Source of the DNA: JAGDMS01 sp050015455
GTDB taxonomy: Bacteria > Desulfobacterota > Binatia > HRBIN30
DNA: 61,176 nucleotides
NCBI GenBank assembly: GCA_050015455.1
Contig: JBEKBJ010000016.1
Coordinates: 1 to 61,176 of the forward strand
Reading direction: 5' to 3'
Shown here: positions 60,261 to 61,176 of the stretch, one piece after another
Position numbering within the stretch: the stretch's first letter is position 1
Layout: each line of letters begins with the position of its first letter
Translations under genes and position numbers: made by a program
The notes under the pieces: model-generated
What the model was told of the DNA's origin: nothing
What the model saw: the letters and a program-made list of their open reading frames with translations, nothing else
Databases searched by the model: none

Positions 60261-61061
60261 CTATTGCGGCGGCGTACGCACGGCGCCGGTCATGGGCACG
60301 AACACCACATCGGTGAAGCGTTCGATTTTCAATTCTCCGTCCTGCTTGCGCGCGCGGATGAGGCTTTGCCCGCCCTCGTCACCCATCGGCATCACCAGGG
60401 GGCCGCCCGCTTTCAGCTGGGCGAGCAGCCGCTCGGGGATACGGGGCGCGGCAGCTGTGATGATGATCGCATCGAACGGCGCCGCCTCTTCCCACCCGTA
60501 CCAGCCATCACCGGCCCGCACCTTCACATTCTCATACCCGAGGTGCGCCAGACGTTCGCGGGCCGATGCCGCCAGCGCTGGATCGATCTCGATCGAGTAC
60601 ACCTCGCGCGCCAGCTTGGCCAGAATAGCCGCCTGATAACCGGATCCGGTGCCGATCTCGAGCACGCGCTCGCCACCTCGCAGCTCGAGCAGCTGACTCA
60701 TGTAGGCGACCATGTAGGGCTGTGAAATGGTTTGCCCGCTTCCGATCGACAAAGCCTCATCGGCATAGGCGCGAGCACGGTCCTGGGGGCGGACGAACCC
60801 CTCCCGCGGCACTCGCGCGATCGCCATCAGGACGCGCTCGTCCCGGACATCCTCACGACGAAGCTCGGCCAACAGCTGCGCACGCGCCGTGGATGTGTCT
60901 GAGGGCGGTGCGGGATCTACGCCGCCCGCGTGACACGCAGCGAGACAGAGCACGCCGGAAGCACCGTAAGCAATCAGATGTAGCCACGAGAGGTAAATCG
61001 GGCTCACACCTCCGTTTGGATCTATATTGCAGTTCCGGCGTGGAGTCCACGTCAGGACCAT
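60261..61061 (-). CDS. pcm: Protein-L-isoaspartate O-methyltransferase with lipoprotein-type signal
   Basis: Up to 266 residues; the ATG at 61061 or a GTG at 61007 could be the start. SAM motif VLEIGTGSGYQAAILAKL, active-site loop SIGSGQTISQPYMVAYM and PFDAIIITAAAPRIPERLLA are canonical PCMT. Repairs isoaspartyl residues. Ahead of the enzyme domain are a hydrophobic segment and a lipobox (LCLAAC, followed by HAGG), so the protein is probably exported and lipid-anchored, unlike the usual cytosolic enzyme. Confidence 0.9.
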   Translation of the reverse strand: MVLTWTPRRNCNIDPNGGVSPIYLSWLHLIAYGASGVLCLAACHAGGVDPAPPSDTSTARAQLLAELRREDVRDERVLMAIARVPREGFVRPQDRARAYADEALSIGSGQTISQPYMVAYMSQLLELRGGERVLEIGTGSGYQAAILAKLAREVYSIEIDPALAASARERLAHLGYENVKVRAGDGWYGWEEAAPFDAIIITAAAPRIPERLLAQLKAGGPLVMPMGDEGGQSLIRARKQDGELKIERFTDVVFVPMTGAVRTPPQ

Positions 61062-61176
61062 GGCCCAAATCCGGCGCTAACGCACCGGCGCGCGCGATCC
61101 GGCGCGTTGGGCGCCGCTGCGGGCGGCTGACGCCGGCCGGGCGGCCCGCTGTGGTCGGCGAGTGGGCCGAGCCAAA

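Noticed and set aside
1..61176. tRNA, rRNA or other structured RNA genes
   Set aside because: No cloverleaf-like or conserved rRNA stretches were noticed on either strand by reading; a covariance-model scan would be decisive.

Overview
The window reads as a piece of a GC-rich Gram-negative (LPS-producing) chromosome. Several features together point to the Candidatus Binatota / Desulfobacterota_B type of lineage (formerly filed under Deltaproteobacteria): surface beta-helix proteins with long Thr-Pro linkers, dockerin-like tails of the CxGDxNxDG..VDEII..VNxALxGC type, an alternative complex III fused to an aa3-type oxidase operon, and a double-cubane 2-hydroxyacyl-CoA-dehydratase-like pair. 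The taxonomic placement is inference from gene content; no rRNA or tRNA gene was seen.

Layout. (1) 0.2-3.7 kb: a large surface beta-helix protein (minus strand), followed by a decayed helicase fragment that looks like a Cas3 remnant (3.7-4.1 kb). (2) 4.5-17.3 kb: a respiratory operon, actA-actB-actC-actD/E(fused)-actF-cytochrome c-sco-coxI-coxIII-coxIV-coxII(c-type), mostly coupled by ATGA or GTGA overlaps. It encodes quinol oxidation by alternative complex III, electron transfer through cytochromes c, and O2 reduction by a caa3-like A-type oxidase. (3) 17.3-29 kb: an accessory zone. It is crowded with toxin-antitoxin pairs (PIN/VapC with DUF104, AbrB, RHH or DUF433 partners), of which at least three toxins are truncated, plus remnants of dockerin and GxxExxY genes and a beta-helix gene broken by an amber codon. 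Inside it sit a complete double-cubane protein/activator pair (24.2-26.2 kb) and a secreted DUF2059 protein. (4) 28.9-34.4 kb (minus strand): a Ddn-like oxidoreductase, an amidase, panD-panC-panB for pantothenate, and a deoxynucleoside kinase. A strong hairpin covers the panB ribosome binding site. (5) 34.5-56.9 kb: an envelope-biogenesis superoperon, lysS-lolC-lolD-bamA-skp-fabZ-lpxA-lpxI-Gfo/Idh-lpxB-msbA, then a minus-strand cohesin-bearing beta-helix gene, then DUF374 acyltransferase-waaA-lpxK-trm112-GT9-kdkA-GT9. Together these make and export lipid A and the inner core and assemble the outer membrane; lpxD is missing from its usual place. (6) 57-61 kb: a decayed FlK-like thioesterase, a TolC-family efflux protein with a clear promoter and TetR-type operator, an MTH1187 protein, a PaaI-like thioesterase and a lipoprotein-type L-isoaspartyl methyltransferase.

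The most unusual structure lies between the genes. Degenerate heptanucleotide tandem arrays (7-nt period, a different word at each site) occupy at least a dozen intergenic spots. There are also three copies of an inverted-repeat element, a four-hairpin element inserted in frame behind the start codon of sco, and a CCCTCTCC...GGAGAGGG-type repeat that forms starts or ribosome binding sites of LPS genes. Several arrays lie exactly where genes end abnormally. A cohesin-like domain in one surface protein and dockerin-like tails in others suggest a surface cohesin-dockerin pairing outside any cellulosome.
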